From NCBI RefSeq assembly GCF_009727055.1, contig NC_052359.1, positions 22,229,764-22,293,763 of the forward strand: a DNA stretch of 64,000 nt, given 5' to 3'. This DNA is from Benincasa hispida (Eukaryota > Streptophyta > Magnoliopsida > Cucurbitales > Cucurbitaceae). This document shows positions 32,923 through 43,869 of the stretch, piece after piece (position 1 is the first letter of the stretch; every line of letters starts with the position of its first letter). Below the pieces are notes generated by a model, which made no database searches, had not been told where the DNA came from, and worked only from the letters and a program-made list of their open reading frames with translations. The position numbers and the translations under genes are program-made.

Positions 32923-34889
32923 AGGGGTGTTAAAAAAAATCGAAGACCCGAAAAAATCGAGCAACCCAACCCAACCCAACTATTTTGGGTTGGTTAAAAA
33001 AATGTTTGGTTTGGGGTTTTTTTTTAATAAACCCGAGTTGGTCGGTTCAGTTCTCGGGTTTATAGTATAAACATTTGGTTCGAACCAAACCGATCCAATT
33101 CCATTTCTTTTCAACGTGCCACCATAATATTAATGACATTTCTTTTCAACTTCTCAGCAGTCGTTTCAACTTTCCTTTTAACGCGCCAATCCCAGCCAAT
33201 GTCGTTTCAACTTTCCTTTCCTGTCTTCTGTGTCATGCCGTCTCCGTCTCCGAGTCCAACTTTCCTTTCCGTCGAAATTTCGAATCCTTCCTTTTTGTCT
33301 TGTGTCTTCATATCTTAGTGAATTTGAAGTCCCTAATCGACTAAATACTAATCCCTCTTCGTCCGACTTCCGAGTCCAACTCTCAAATCCCATTGGGTTT
33401 TAGTTTCATATCCATTATCTCCCTCTTCGAGCCTTTTCCTCTCCGACGTTAGCCACAACCACCGCCATTAGTAGTCAGATGTCAGCCACAACCATTATCT
33501 CCCTCTCCGAGCCTCTTCTTCTTCGTTTTAAACTTTCATATTCCTGAATCCCATTCTCATAGGCTCATATTACTTCATTGGTTACTGGTTAGCCATTAAA
33601 CTCTTTATATATATATATTTATTTATTTATTCCTCGCAGGTTAATGGTTCACCTATGCTCACAATTTTTTTTGTTTTTCTTTATTTGTTAATATTGTAGA
33701 TGAAAAATAGTGAGTTGATCGACAATGAATCACCACCTATAAATACTCTCGTCCCCGATGCATGTTCTAACCCATCGGAAATGACAGTCATTGGCAAGAG
33801 AAAACCAACTAAGCCATTATCTTCAGTGTGGGATCACTTTACAAAGATGGAGAGATCTAACACCGAGGGTATAAGATGCAAATGTAATTATTGTGATAAA
33901 GATTATACTTGTGACACTTCTTCATGTTGAATTAGTACCTTATGGAAGCACTTGTGAAAACAATGCAAAAATTATCCATTTAGAAGCAACCTAAAGGGCA
34001 AACCATATTAAAATTTCAACCAAATGAAATTGATGCTAAAGGTTCTATCAATATGATTTTTTTTACTACTACCTTTAGTCAACAAAGATTTAGAAATGCA
34101 TGTGCTAAGATGCTAGTATTGTCTGAGGTACCATTTAGATTTGTAGAAACGGAGGGGTTTAAAGTTTGTAATCTTGTATGTCCTAAGTTTGACATTCCTT
34201 CAAGAATCACAATTGCTAGGGATATTTAACAGCTGTATATGGATGAAAAAAATTGTTGAAATCAATTTTAATCAAAAGTGGTCAAAGAGTGAGTCTAACA
34301 ACAAATATTTGGGCTTCCTTACAGAACATCAATTATATGGTTCTTACAGCACATTTTCTTGATTCTGAATGGAATTTACATAAAAGAATATTGAATTTTT
34401 ATCAAGTGCCAAATCATAATGGAGAGACAATTGGTAAAGTAATTGAATGTTGTTTATTGGATTGGGGTGTTGATAAAGTTTTTTCAATTAATGTTGATAA
34501 TGCAACTTTAAATGATTCAACAATCTAATATATGAAGAGAAAACTAAAGATTTGAAAGTCTCTTATTTTGGATGGTGAATTATTGCATTTTAGATGTTGT
34601 GCTCATATTATGAACTTGAATTTTGGAGACTTGTTTTGTTATAATAGATTTGGATATTGTTATTGTGGATTGTGGAATCTTATGTGTTTTTCATTAGTGA
34701 TTCCAAGTTATTTTTTTAAAGGAACCGATGGAACCGAACCAACCCAACCCATTTTTTATGGGTTGGTTTGGTTCGGGTTCATAATTTAACAAGGATTAGT
34801 TTGAATTAGAAAAATACACAAACCTAAGCATAGGGTTGGGCCTAAAATATCCCTAAACCCAATTTGACCCAACCCACAAACATCCCTAG
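32923..34889 (+). mobile_element. hAT element with BED zinc finger, degenerate
   Basis: Flanked by a perfect 8-bp duplication CACCTCCT (32915-32922 and 34890-34897). Ends AGGGGTGTTAAA and, inverted, CTAGGGATGTT. Both subterminal regions hold inverted runs of CAACCCAACCCAA and GGTTGGTTTGG. Length 1967 bp. A broken transposase gene in plus orientation fills the middle, but the C-terminal dimerisation domain is missing, so the copy is internally deleted. Confidence 0.85.
33700..34640 (+). pseudogene. hAT transposase remnant (zf-BED, RICESLEEPER-like)
   Basis: The ATG at 33700 opens a frame with a BED zinc-finger signature: SSVWDHFTKMERSNTEGIRC, then CKCNYCDKDY, the pair of cysteines; the distal His pair appears as LWKHL after a stop at 33930. 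Further on FRFVETEGFK, FDIPSRITIARDI and, at 34253-34528, VSLTTNIWASLQNINYMVLT, HFLDSEWNLHKRILNF and the DNA (DNAT) region follow the order of plant hAT transposases such as RICESLEEPER/ZBED proteins. At 34568 LLHFRCCAHIMNL marks the start of the insertion domain, after which coding similarity ends. Stops and frameshifts are frequent. Family role: cut-and-paste transposition in the nucleus. Confidence 0.8.
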
Positions 34890-36456
34890 CACCTCCTAAA
34901 GAGATTAAGTGGAATTGTGACTTCAATGTGGGAAAAATCCACTCAATTGAAATTTGATTTTAAAAAAATAATTTTCTCAAAAAACAATTTTCTCAAAATC
35001 AAATTTTTATTTAAAATCAATTCTTAAATTTTTAAATTAAATTTCTTAAACTTAAATTAAAATAAAATTGACTTTTTTATTTGAATTTTCATAAAACTCA
35101 AATTTTCCATTTTAAATAAAATTAATTCAAATAATTAATTTTAAATAAAATATATTTAATCAATTAAAAATTTTAAATAATTAATATAATTTAATATCTA
35201 ATATTAAATTATTAAAACACCAATCCCACAATCATGTATCCCTATTCATGAAATTAAAAAAAATATTTAAATCGACTTTAAATATTATCCAATTCTCCAA
35301 TTTTTTTTTAATACAATAATTACATGTGTAATTATATCGTATACAATTACCAATTCCCTTAATTTGAATTTGAACACTTAAAATTTACTTATCACTCTAT
35401 TCTAAGGTTTAATCTGTTTGTGAGCTAGTAGGCGGACCTAATGGACCTACAGATCATGGGCTCCAATGATCTAAGATTAATCGACTAAACTCTTTAATCC
35501 AAATTAATCAATATTCGTTAACTACCGGGTCACTCTACTAAAGTTCAGTAGTTGTACTCCCCTTACTGTAGATATATTTCTGTCCACTTAATTTAACTGT
35601 AATCAGTAAGTTGACCCTTCATAGGTTGTTCATAATAACGGCTAGTTTAAATGTTATTTTACCCTCAAGATTATATGTTGCTCCTTAAATCCCACTGATT
35701 CTCTAATGAACAATTGGTTCGTGATCCAATCACTAAATCGAGTCTCTCTCAAGTCATTAAGAGGGTGGGGCCCGTTCGTGACCTGGAATCAGTACTTAAG
35801 AGAACAACCTCTCTATTATCCCTAAAAGCTTGTAGGAGTGAATTCTGTCTTGCACCCTATGTCCCCAGCTATCTACCCAGTCTTACCCCTAAAATGAGAG
35901 GCTTATTGAGCCGGCGTCGTTGAGCCAACACTCACATATGCAAATCTAAGGATAATTTCGAATAAATAGGAGTTCATAGTTAGCTCAGGATTAAGGTCGA
36001 GTTACCTAGGTCATCAATTTGAAATAGTCAGCCTTAAACAGTAAATAGTGTTATAAAGTAAGAGTGACTTATTTCTTGGTCTGGTCTTACACAAACTTAT
36101 TGCATAGGACGCTCCCACTCGCATGTCTTCACATGAACGATTCAGGATCCCATCGTTTGTATCAAATACTAAGTGGGTCGTATTTGATATTGTTACTAGA
36201 ATAAGGTACCCAACCATATTCGTATACTATAGACCATTCTGGCTATTTACTTGAACTTAATACATTCCTACGTCTCCACATATAGTCCAAGTACTCATGT
36301 CATAGTCATGGATCTTAGTTTATTAGATTCAGGCTTTACAAGTGCAATTTACACATTCAATAACATATTTATTGAATAAACTTCAATAACATTTTATTGC
36401 AAAATAGAATATATTTAATTTTACAAACTGCGAGTTTTAGGACATACAACCTAGCA

Positions 36457-36682
36457 AACTCCCACTTGGATTAAAACTCCAGTGGATTTACATATATACA
36501 AATATATTCAATGTTGAGTAATGAAAGAATAAATACAATAAATTAGAGCACCAGATACCCAGTATTGCTCCCACTTGCCCTAGATCTATCATCTCGTAGT
36601 CCTAGTCCCACTAGGTGACCTTCGAACACTTTAGTCGTAGGGTCTTTGTAAACAGATCAATTAAGTTATCTTCAGAGGCTAT
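36457..36682 (-). pseudogene. C-terminal end of copia C pol
   Basis: Minus-strand translation gives EDNLIDLFTK followed by a decayed tail, the invariant C-terminal stretch behind RNase H in plant copia polyproteins (form EDNLADPFTKTL). It is separated from the remainder of RNase H by Athila F. Confidence 0.75.
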
Positions 36683-38484
36683 TGTTGACACTTATAACAC
36701 TTCAGTATGAATGAATGTTATTAAATGCTAGTAATGATGCGATACTACTACTAATGCGTTAATTAGGGATTGCTCAGGTAGTATGCCCTGCGTTGTCACA
36801 AGTTTCCTTACGATGGAACCAAGTGTAATTCCACCGCAAGTTTCTCAGTATAATCCGAGGTCGAACACAGGGAAGTGGTGCCGGTTATTGTGGTATGTTC
36901 ATGGTATATGCGACTGGGTTTTTAATTCTTTATAAAAGGTGTGTACAGTATGTAAATTGCAGTAAAATAAAGGAAAGTAGTAAAAATGCGATAAAACATA
37001 AAAATACAATAAACCTAAGCTAGATGTTACAAGATACAACCTTTATGTGCAAGATACTAGGATTAAGGCTGACTGTGAAGATTGTGCAAAGACGTGGGAT
37101 GCGACGACAAGTCTTGTGAACAGATTAGAAAGAGAAGGATAAGTATTACAAATAATGCAAGTTCTTAATTGAATTGAAGGTACAAATACTGTTTCGCTCT
37201 TCTCTTGGCGTACACCTCTCAGTAATCGGCCGCGTTTCCCACATGTCTGTGGTGAAACAGAGTCTAACGTAATGAATGCAAGGTTGCTTCCATGTCTGGA
37301 AGTACTACTCGCTTTAGTTAACGCACTCTTCTGACCTTCTCTCGATAGATCAAAATGACATCTTCACTTATGCTCTCACAGGTGAAGATGCCATCTATCA
37401 TGCTTTAGCTAAACGTATTTTATAACTTTAATACATATTAAGTTCTTGGTGATTAATATTGCTCATCAAGGGATTAAGAAAACATCATGAAGAAAGTGAC
37501 TAATGGGTGAACGGAGATAGACAGAAAATGGTAAACGAAATCTATCGGAACATTTAATATTTCTACTAAGTGTTTGAAATATGATGTGTGAATGAAGAGA
37601 TAAAGAAAATATGGAATACAATGAAAGAGAGATAGAATAGATACAATCTGGTGCCAATGTCTTGGCACATAATCAATGGGGATCTGCTTGCCGGATAGGA
37701 TGGTTTCGATGGCAGGAAGAGCTTCCCTCTCAGACTTGCTCCACCGGTAGCAGGGATCTCTGCACAGAGCTTCGATCGGGTATATGACAGGTCGGATCTG
37801 AGATTTACTCTCAGTCTTATCTCGTTCTCTTCCCGGATTTCTTCTCTTCAGCACTCAATCAGCCTTTTCTCTCTAAAATCTTACAGCACTTAGCCCAATA
37901 TCAAATAGCATATTTTTCTCTGAAATCGCTGGGGTATTTATAGGAGTAGATCTTTGACTCCGGCCTTGTGGTCCCCACTTGATTGTTATGGTAATTCCGA
38001 AGATGGAGGGATTTTATTCCTTCTATTATGCAATCGGACCATCAATTCTACACAACTGTTAGTTGTATACGTGTCTTAATCTCCTACTCTTGCATTGCTC
38101 AGTTGCATCTTTCGATCATAGGTTCGCATGTGGTGTTTGTTTTTATTACTGCATGCGGTTGAAGCATAGCTCTGGACTGACTATCGCATTGCGCTATTAC
38201 TTCGGTAATCATCTCTTCACGGTTGATCTACGGGCACAATGTTACAGAGATGCGTTGATTAATTTCTCAGGAGCCTTGAGCGCAAGCGGTGACTTGGTCT
38301 CCTGCAAAACAGAGTAAAGTTTGGCTTGTCCTCCATCTTTTTGGCGTTAGTGGGTGTAATTGTAAACATTTATAATTATTTTCATACTAGGTTAATTTTC
38401 ATACAATTGGCACATAATTACTAACTTTTGGCCGCAATATCTAGATAAGGTGGCAAAAATAACTTGTATTTCTACAAGTTATCA
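36683..38484 (-). repeat. 3' LTR of Athila F
   Basis: Minus strand: starts TGATAACTTGTAGAAAT after the purine tract and ends GTTATAAGTGTCAACA. Near-identical to 45619-47424. Confidence 0.9.
37935..37943 (-). promoter_or_regulatory. TATA box in Athila F 3' LTR
   Basis: Minus-strand CTATAAATA about 550 bp from the LTR start; conserved at 46875-46883 in the other LTR. Confidence 0.5.
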
Positions 38485-39093
38485 TACCCCCAAATTTAGA
38501 TATATGCTTGTCCTCAAGCATATCTTCTACTAAGGCAATCATGCTCTATTCCTATCCTAAATTTCTGCGATGATTGGTTGCTCCGAATGTTACACTTAGG
38601 CACATTACCTGACATCGCACTCTCCTTCTATCCTTGCTAATTCTTAGCAAGCCTTACTTTATTCTTCTATGTAATAAAATTCTGCTCAAAGACACTTTTT
38701 GAGTTTTCAAAATAGAAAGTTTATCTTTTCTTTATCAAAACAACTTGATGTATCTATATGTGGTGAGCAAAACTTTGCGCCATTTATTCACTTAGAGACA
38801 GTTGGTCATGGTTACACTCTTCCTTTTGGCTTGTCCTCACGGGTGTCATGCGAACATCCAACTATGGTAATGTGCCAGTTCTAACTTTAACTCATGATAA
38901 TCAGAGGAGTTGTCCCTTACAATTTTTTTTTTTGGTTTATACATCGTTGTTCTTGGAAACCCACCTTCGTTTTGGCTTGCTCCTACGGATGTCATACGAA
39001 CATCCAACTACAAGCCAGACTCCTTTCACAATTAAACTTTTATCAGGTTGGGAACAGTTTTGCAATTTTCCCTTGCGCTGACATTGGAGTTTT

Positions 39094-39127
<34 letters not shown>

Positions 39128-40255
39128 TATATATATATATATATTTACACAAAAATGGACGCATTTTCTGAAAAATACACATACTTCTGAGTTCATCTAC
39201 TCAGACCTTCCCCACCCCCAAATTTAAAGATGAGCAAGGTCCTCATTGCGTTGTTTGGATAGACTAGACCAAAACTTAGAAGAAAATTCCAAAAAGAAGG
39301 TTTGAGCAGGACTTTGAAAGATAAAAGGTAAAGTACTGCTAAACTAAGAATTAACTAAGTGTTAGTCATAATTACTAAATACAAGGAAATGTTTCTCAGT
39401 GTAATAAACATATAATACATCATAGCAAACGCAATGAAGATCATAAAAATACAAGAGTAAAAATATAGCAAAGATTAACAAAGGAAGATAAAGAAAGAGG
39501 ACCAGGCAAAGGAGTAGGGTGAATTATGTACTTTGATTGTTGTATTGGAACTATTACCAGAGTATGTGAATATCAATTACGATGGTTCCGCAATTACTAA
39601 ACAAATTTTCTTCATGCCTGTACAAGAGTCAAATAATTTGGTAAAGTTACAAAATAATAAAAGAATTGAATACAATTATAGAATGGCTGCATTAAACAAC
39701 TTGAATTGAAGAAAGATTAAAAGACTAAGGTTGATGTGAGCGCAGGGGATCTGGTGGAGGGTATTGAGGCGGTGCAATAGAGCCATCGTAAAAAATGAAG
39801 TGTGCTTAGATGTGGAGGCACATCAGACCATGCCAGATGAAGCGGTAAGGAAGTTGAAGTACTCTTGATTGCGCTCCGCTATTCAAGTCGTTGGTGTTGG
39901 AAGATCCTGTGCATACTGCAATGGATATATTGATGAGTGCTTCCCTTGAAGTTGCAACACTGCGTTGCTCATCAATGTGCTCCATTCTACCGTCAAATTG
40001 AATGGTTGAAAGAAGTGATGGCTGTGAGAGACAAGTTTTGCTGTTGGGCAAGAGGGTTCTCATCTTCAGCTAGTCAGCAGCACAAGGAGGGTGGAGATAT
40101 GTTGCTGCCTGCAACTGTTCGCCAGCCACCGTTTGGGGTTTAGGCAGATATGCCTTCACCAAAGCGTGTTTGGGTCATCAACTTGCGGTGTGGATAGTGG
40201 ATAGTGGTGATGAAGTTGTTTGGTGAAGCGCGGGGTTGCTGGTTGAATAGGAGAG
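38485..40255 (-). other. 3' untranslated region of Athila F
   Basis: Contains the purine tract (38485-38500), two copies of a ~140-bp repeat (38810-39090) shared with element H, a poly-A tract followed by (AT)n (39097-39145), and a stretch at 39730-40255 with decayed coding (an 85-codon minus frame at 39806-40063) that may be the tail of the transposon-protein frame. Confidence 0.6.
39097..39145. repeat. Poly-A tract plus (AT)n
   Basis: About 27 A followed by an AT dinucleotide run, read as poly-T on the coding strand of Athila F. Confidence 0.9.
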
Positions 40256-41200
40256 TTAGGGATAAGAGGAAGATTGGTAATCGGTTTCGAACGAAGGGAG
40301 AAGGTTTGCGCCCTGGCCGAGCTTGAAGGGTGAGATCTTGATGACTAAAGGAAGAGAGTTTATAGGCTCTGGATCATGTGCCGGTGACTCATGTACCCTC
40401 TCTTTTCCCTTATCTTCTCTTTTTCTTCTTTTTGGTCTGGGTTCCTGCGGCGCATTCAAATCAATCGCAGGTATCTTTGCTGGCAGTTCTGGGCAATGTG
40501 GGGAATCTTTGAGGAGCATCCTCAGAATTTTGATGTTGATGAGGCTGTGAACTTCTGGCATGGGCTCCTCATCAATGCTTACACCTACACTTAGGCATAA
40601 ACTTGAGACGATCCACGGGAAGAAGTACTGCCCTCGTATATGCCCCACTAGTGCTCTAATCTGCCTTGCCATCAACCTTCCCACGTCAATAGGAATGCCG
40701 CGTGCAATACAATATGTGGCCATCACCCGATCCCTTGATACAGTTCTATCATGCGTTGTTGGGATCAGCTGCTTCTTGACCAAATAAACCCAGAGCCTTC
40801 CCTCCGGCAGCAAAGACTTAGACTCCAGAGTGCGGATGCCTTTAGGGGAGACTGTTTATCTGGTGCCTGGTTGCGCTAGTACCTTTAGCGCGTCTCTCAT
40901 CAGTTCTTCTGTAGGATCATCAATGATCTTGTTCCCTGGTGTATCAGGGTTGTCCCTCATCTGATAAATTTCATTGATGTCCTTCGTGCTGAAGTGTACT
41001 GTCTCTCCCCTAAAAGTCACCGCATCCTTATTTCCGTGCAGATGCCTGCGATAGAAGTCTCGCACTACCTAAGGCACGATGATGGATGGGCACTGCCAGA
41101 AAGTGTCCCACCCATGCTCCAGAATGACACTCGTGATGAAATCAGGTAGTGGGGTCAGCACAGGGTAGAAGCCCATCTCGATCAGCATGTCATCATTCTT
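40256..41200 (-). pseudogene. Athila-associated ORF with the plant transposon-protein domain
   Basis: On the minus strand 41190-41070 reads MGFYPVLTPLPDFITSVIL and GWDTFWQCPSIIV; after a stop, 41065-40856 reads VVRDFYRRHLHG, VTFRGETVHFSTKDINEIYQ; after another stop, 40813-40256 reads LWVYLVKKQLIPTTHDRTVS, MATYCIARGIPIDVGRLMAR, QIRALVGHIRG. This series (FYxxL, V-x-RG-x-x-V-x-F-S-x-x-x-IN, then the long helical part with RDR and CI--G--IDVGR) is the 'putative plant transposon protein' domain (Pfam Transposase_32, named from memory) found next to Athila and related gypsy elements. The C-terminal part is Pro/Arg/Lys-rich (PRPKRRKREDKGKE), possibly a nuclear signal. Function in the family is unknown. 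Two in-frame stops make this copy non-functional. Confidence 0.75.
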
Positions 41201-41249
41201 CTTTCTTTTAGCTGATTACTTCTTGGTCGATGCAGGCTAGCTGCTTTCT

Positions 41250-42480
41250 GATACGTCTTTGCCTCTTGCTTGCGCAAGGTGGGCTGCTTGCCTTAGTCTC
41301 TTTTTCTGCTCATTGCGCTATTCCTCTTTCTCGTGTTCAGCGAGTTCTTTGCCCTTACTTTTATACAAGCGCTTCTTGTTAGCTTCGCGTTTCCTCCTCT
41401 TCTTTTCCAAATGCAGTCTTTCCTCTTCTTTCTTCTTCTTCTTCTGCCTCTCTCTTTTCTCTCTTGAACTCTTCCTTAAACTACTCAGAGGCCCGCAATA
41501 GGCGCTGATCCTCTTTGCATTTCTGGATCCCTTCAAGTTGGGCAAGCTCGTTATTTCTTCGTATTTCTTCAAATTCTAATCTTCTTCTTCTATTCCCTTC
41601 TGCGATGATGAGCTTACCCCGCTCCATCTTTTCTTACTTTTCTTCTTCTTCTTTTTCTTTTTTTTTCCTCCTCTTCTAATGCTAACATTAATTGTTGAGG
41701 GTCGATGCTAGACCCTTACGACGCATTCTCCTTGCGACGCCGCATTAGGGGGGTTTCCTCTGTTTTTTCTCCTTCGTCCGTCGCAACTAATTGTGTTACT
41801 TTAGGTTGCAGCGGCTTCATCAATTGTGTTGTTTCCCCCTATCCTCCCTTACGGAGGTCGACTCTCCATCCTTCTCGAGGCTTGCAGCCCTCTGCTGTTC
41901 TTTTTCTTCTTCTCTCAAGCGCCTATTCTCCTTTCGGCGCAACTTTCTCTCTTCTTTCTCCTCTCTCCTCTTTTTCTTGGCCTCTTTATCTTCGTCATCA
42001 TTCTTTTTCTCTTTGTTCTTTCTAGACTTGTGATGATGCGAAGAATCTGCCTTTCCAGCCTTCTTTTCCTTTCTCTTCTTCTTCTTCTCGTCTTCCTTCT
42101 CGGCCTCTACTGCCTTTTTCAATCTAGCTTTGGCTTCCTTCTCTGCCTCAGCTGCCTTCAACTCTTCCTTCTTGGCCTCTTCTGGCAGCACACCCCCTGC
42201 AATCTCCTTCATCGCAAGGTCAGGGTCCTCTTCTTCCATTTGTGGAGGTTTATAAAAAATTTCTGCGATGATGATGGTCTCCGGAGTCTTCGGGACCAAA
42301 ACATCATTCCCTTTATCTTTTTCTTCAGCCACCACATCTTCCACCACCACTACTCCATCCTTTATCGCTTCCTCCGCCACAACCACCGTCTCCAAGGGGT
42401 TTCTCCGGGTTCTTTCGGTGGGTCTGGGGACAGAACGGGTTTGGGCGGCAAGCCTGCGACTGGCAGCTAGGAATGCTGCC
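41250..42480 (-). pseudogene. Lys/Glu-rich coiled-coil-like frame upstream of the transposon-protein domain
   Basis: The main open stretch (42395-41820) is extremely charged: runs such as EAEKEAKARLKKAVEAEKED and EKKKKRKEKK, SHHHKSRKNKEKK, then RRKENRRLREEEKEQQR. A second open piece (41572-41318) carries REKRERQKKKKKEEERLHLE. Such composition predicts long charged helix or coiled coil. It runs in the same direction as the transposon-protein domain and probably was its N-terminal part; a stop at 41820 and a broken stretch 41573-41819 separate them. The upstream end enters the N gap at 42487. The antisense Ser/Phe/Leu-rich frames on the plus strand are shadows. Confidence 0.6.
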
Positions 42481-42486
42481 TCTCGC

Positions 42487-43046
42487 NNNNNNNNNNNNNN
42501 NNNNNNNNNNNNNNNNNNNNNNNNNNNNNNNNNNNNNNNNNNNNNNNNNNNNNNNNNNNNNNNNNNNNNNNNNNNNNNNNNNNNNNNNNNNNNNNNNNNN
42601 NNNNNNNNNNNNNNNNNNNNNNNNNNNNNNNNNNNNNNNNNNNNNNNNNNNNNNNNNNNNNNNNNNNNNNNNNNNNNNNNNNNNNNNNNNNNNNNNNNNN
42701 NNNNNNNNNNNNNNNNNNNNNNNNNNNNNNNNNNNNNNNNNNNNNNNNNNNNNNNNNNNNNNNNNNNNNNNNNNNNNNNNNNNNNNNNNNNNNNNNNNNN
42801 NNNNNNNNNNNNNNNNNNNNNNNNNNNNNNNNNNNNNNNNNNNNNNNNNNNNNNNNNNNNNNNNNNNNNNNNNNNNNNNNNNNNNNNNNNNNNNNNNNNN
42901 NNNNNNNNNNNNNNNNNNNNNNNNNNNNNNNNNNNNNNNNNNNNNNNNNNNNNNNNNNNNNNNNNNNNNNNNNNNNNNNNNNNNNNNNNNNNNNNNNNNN
43001 NNNNNNNNNNNNNNNNNNNNNNNNNNNNNNNNNNNNNNNNNNNNNN
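42487..43046. other. 560-base assembly gap
   Basis: Continuous Ns between the Lys/Glu-rich frame and unassigned sequence of Athila F. Confidence 1.
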
Positions 43047-43869
43047 CCAATTCGATTCGCGCGACGACTGACCTCGAGCATCTCAACAGGCGCGTCGTTC
43101 CACCTCCCGCATTTATGGAATTTTCAGAAAAAGCGTCCTTTCGCCTACCAAGCCATAATTTCTTGGGGATACGAATCAATTGGACTTCTTGTCGAATTAC
43201 CAGACAAAATTTTCTTTAATATTTTATTTGAATGGATGCATAATAAGTTATAACGCATTGTGTTCAATAACACAACTGTATCTTTGCAGAAGGCAGGTAA
43301 CAACGCATATATCCCCGTAACACACCCCTTAACCAACGCATTTCTGGAGGATACCTCGACATAGTGCATTTGACTAAGGATGGGCAAAGGACATATACGA
43401 GTGCAACACACCTCTCAACTCAATACAGTTGAGTTTGGTGATCGCAATGCATTCCGAGTAGGTTTGGGATGCGTCCATTGTCATCTTGCTTTCTTGTTGT
43501 TCAATGTTTTATTTTCGTAACTTATGTTTTACACAGGTATTTTATTTTATTTTTATTATTTATTTATTTTTATGACTCAATCATTCATAAATTAAAGCTT
43601 ATACACTGACTACAAACTCAAAGAATTAAAGGCAGGAATGAATTAAATGCACAGAAGTAACGGAAGAATGAAATTCGAAGTGTCAAAATTTGCATTAAAT
43701 GAATCATTAAAACTTGGTTCAGAAATCAAAGAAGGAATTTAGTAAGCAGAATAAATGTAGTATCGAGATATGGACCAGAATTTTACATTGTCTTTGATGC
43801 TCGCAGTCCACATCTCCGCAGGCGGTCAGGCTTGCCTGCTCAATATCTTCACGGACATTGCTCTTTCTC
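43047..43869 (-). other. Unassigned Athila F interior between gag and gap
   Basis: No recognisable domain on either strand; an 88-codon minus frame at 43145-43411 has no family resemblance. This is where protease or pol would start in a full Athila element. Confidence 0.4.

Larger units (their letters stand above)
32531..36456 (-). repeat. 3' LTR of copia C, split by a hAT element
   Basis: Minus-strand start TGCTAGGTTGTATGTCCTAA follows the purine tract CCAAGTGGGAGTT (36457-36469); the end is CTCCAACA at 32531. Without the 1975 bp of hAT plus duplication the LTR is about 1951 bp, in line with the copia A LTR (1872 bp), with which it shares block order throughout. Confidence 0.85.

Noticed and set aside
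33700..33930. BED zinc-finger protein as a domesticated host gene
   Set aside because: Flanked by perfect 8-bp duplication and hAT ends, followed by broken transposase sequence with stops.
41826..42470. Plus-strand Leu/Phe/Ser-rich frame that looks like a membrane protein
   Set aside because: It is the antisense of the Lys/Glu-rich frame of Athila F; AAG/GAA codons read backwards as CTT/TTC.
42268..43219. Long frames of 200-284 codons on both strands
   Set aside because: Most of their length is the 560-N gap; the rest is antisense or unrelated sequence.
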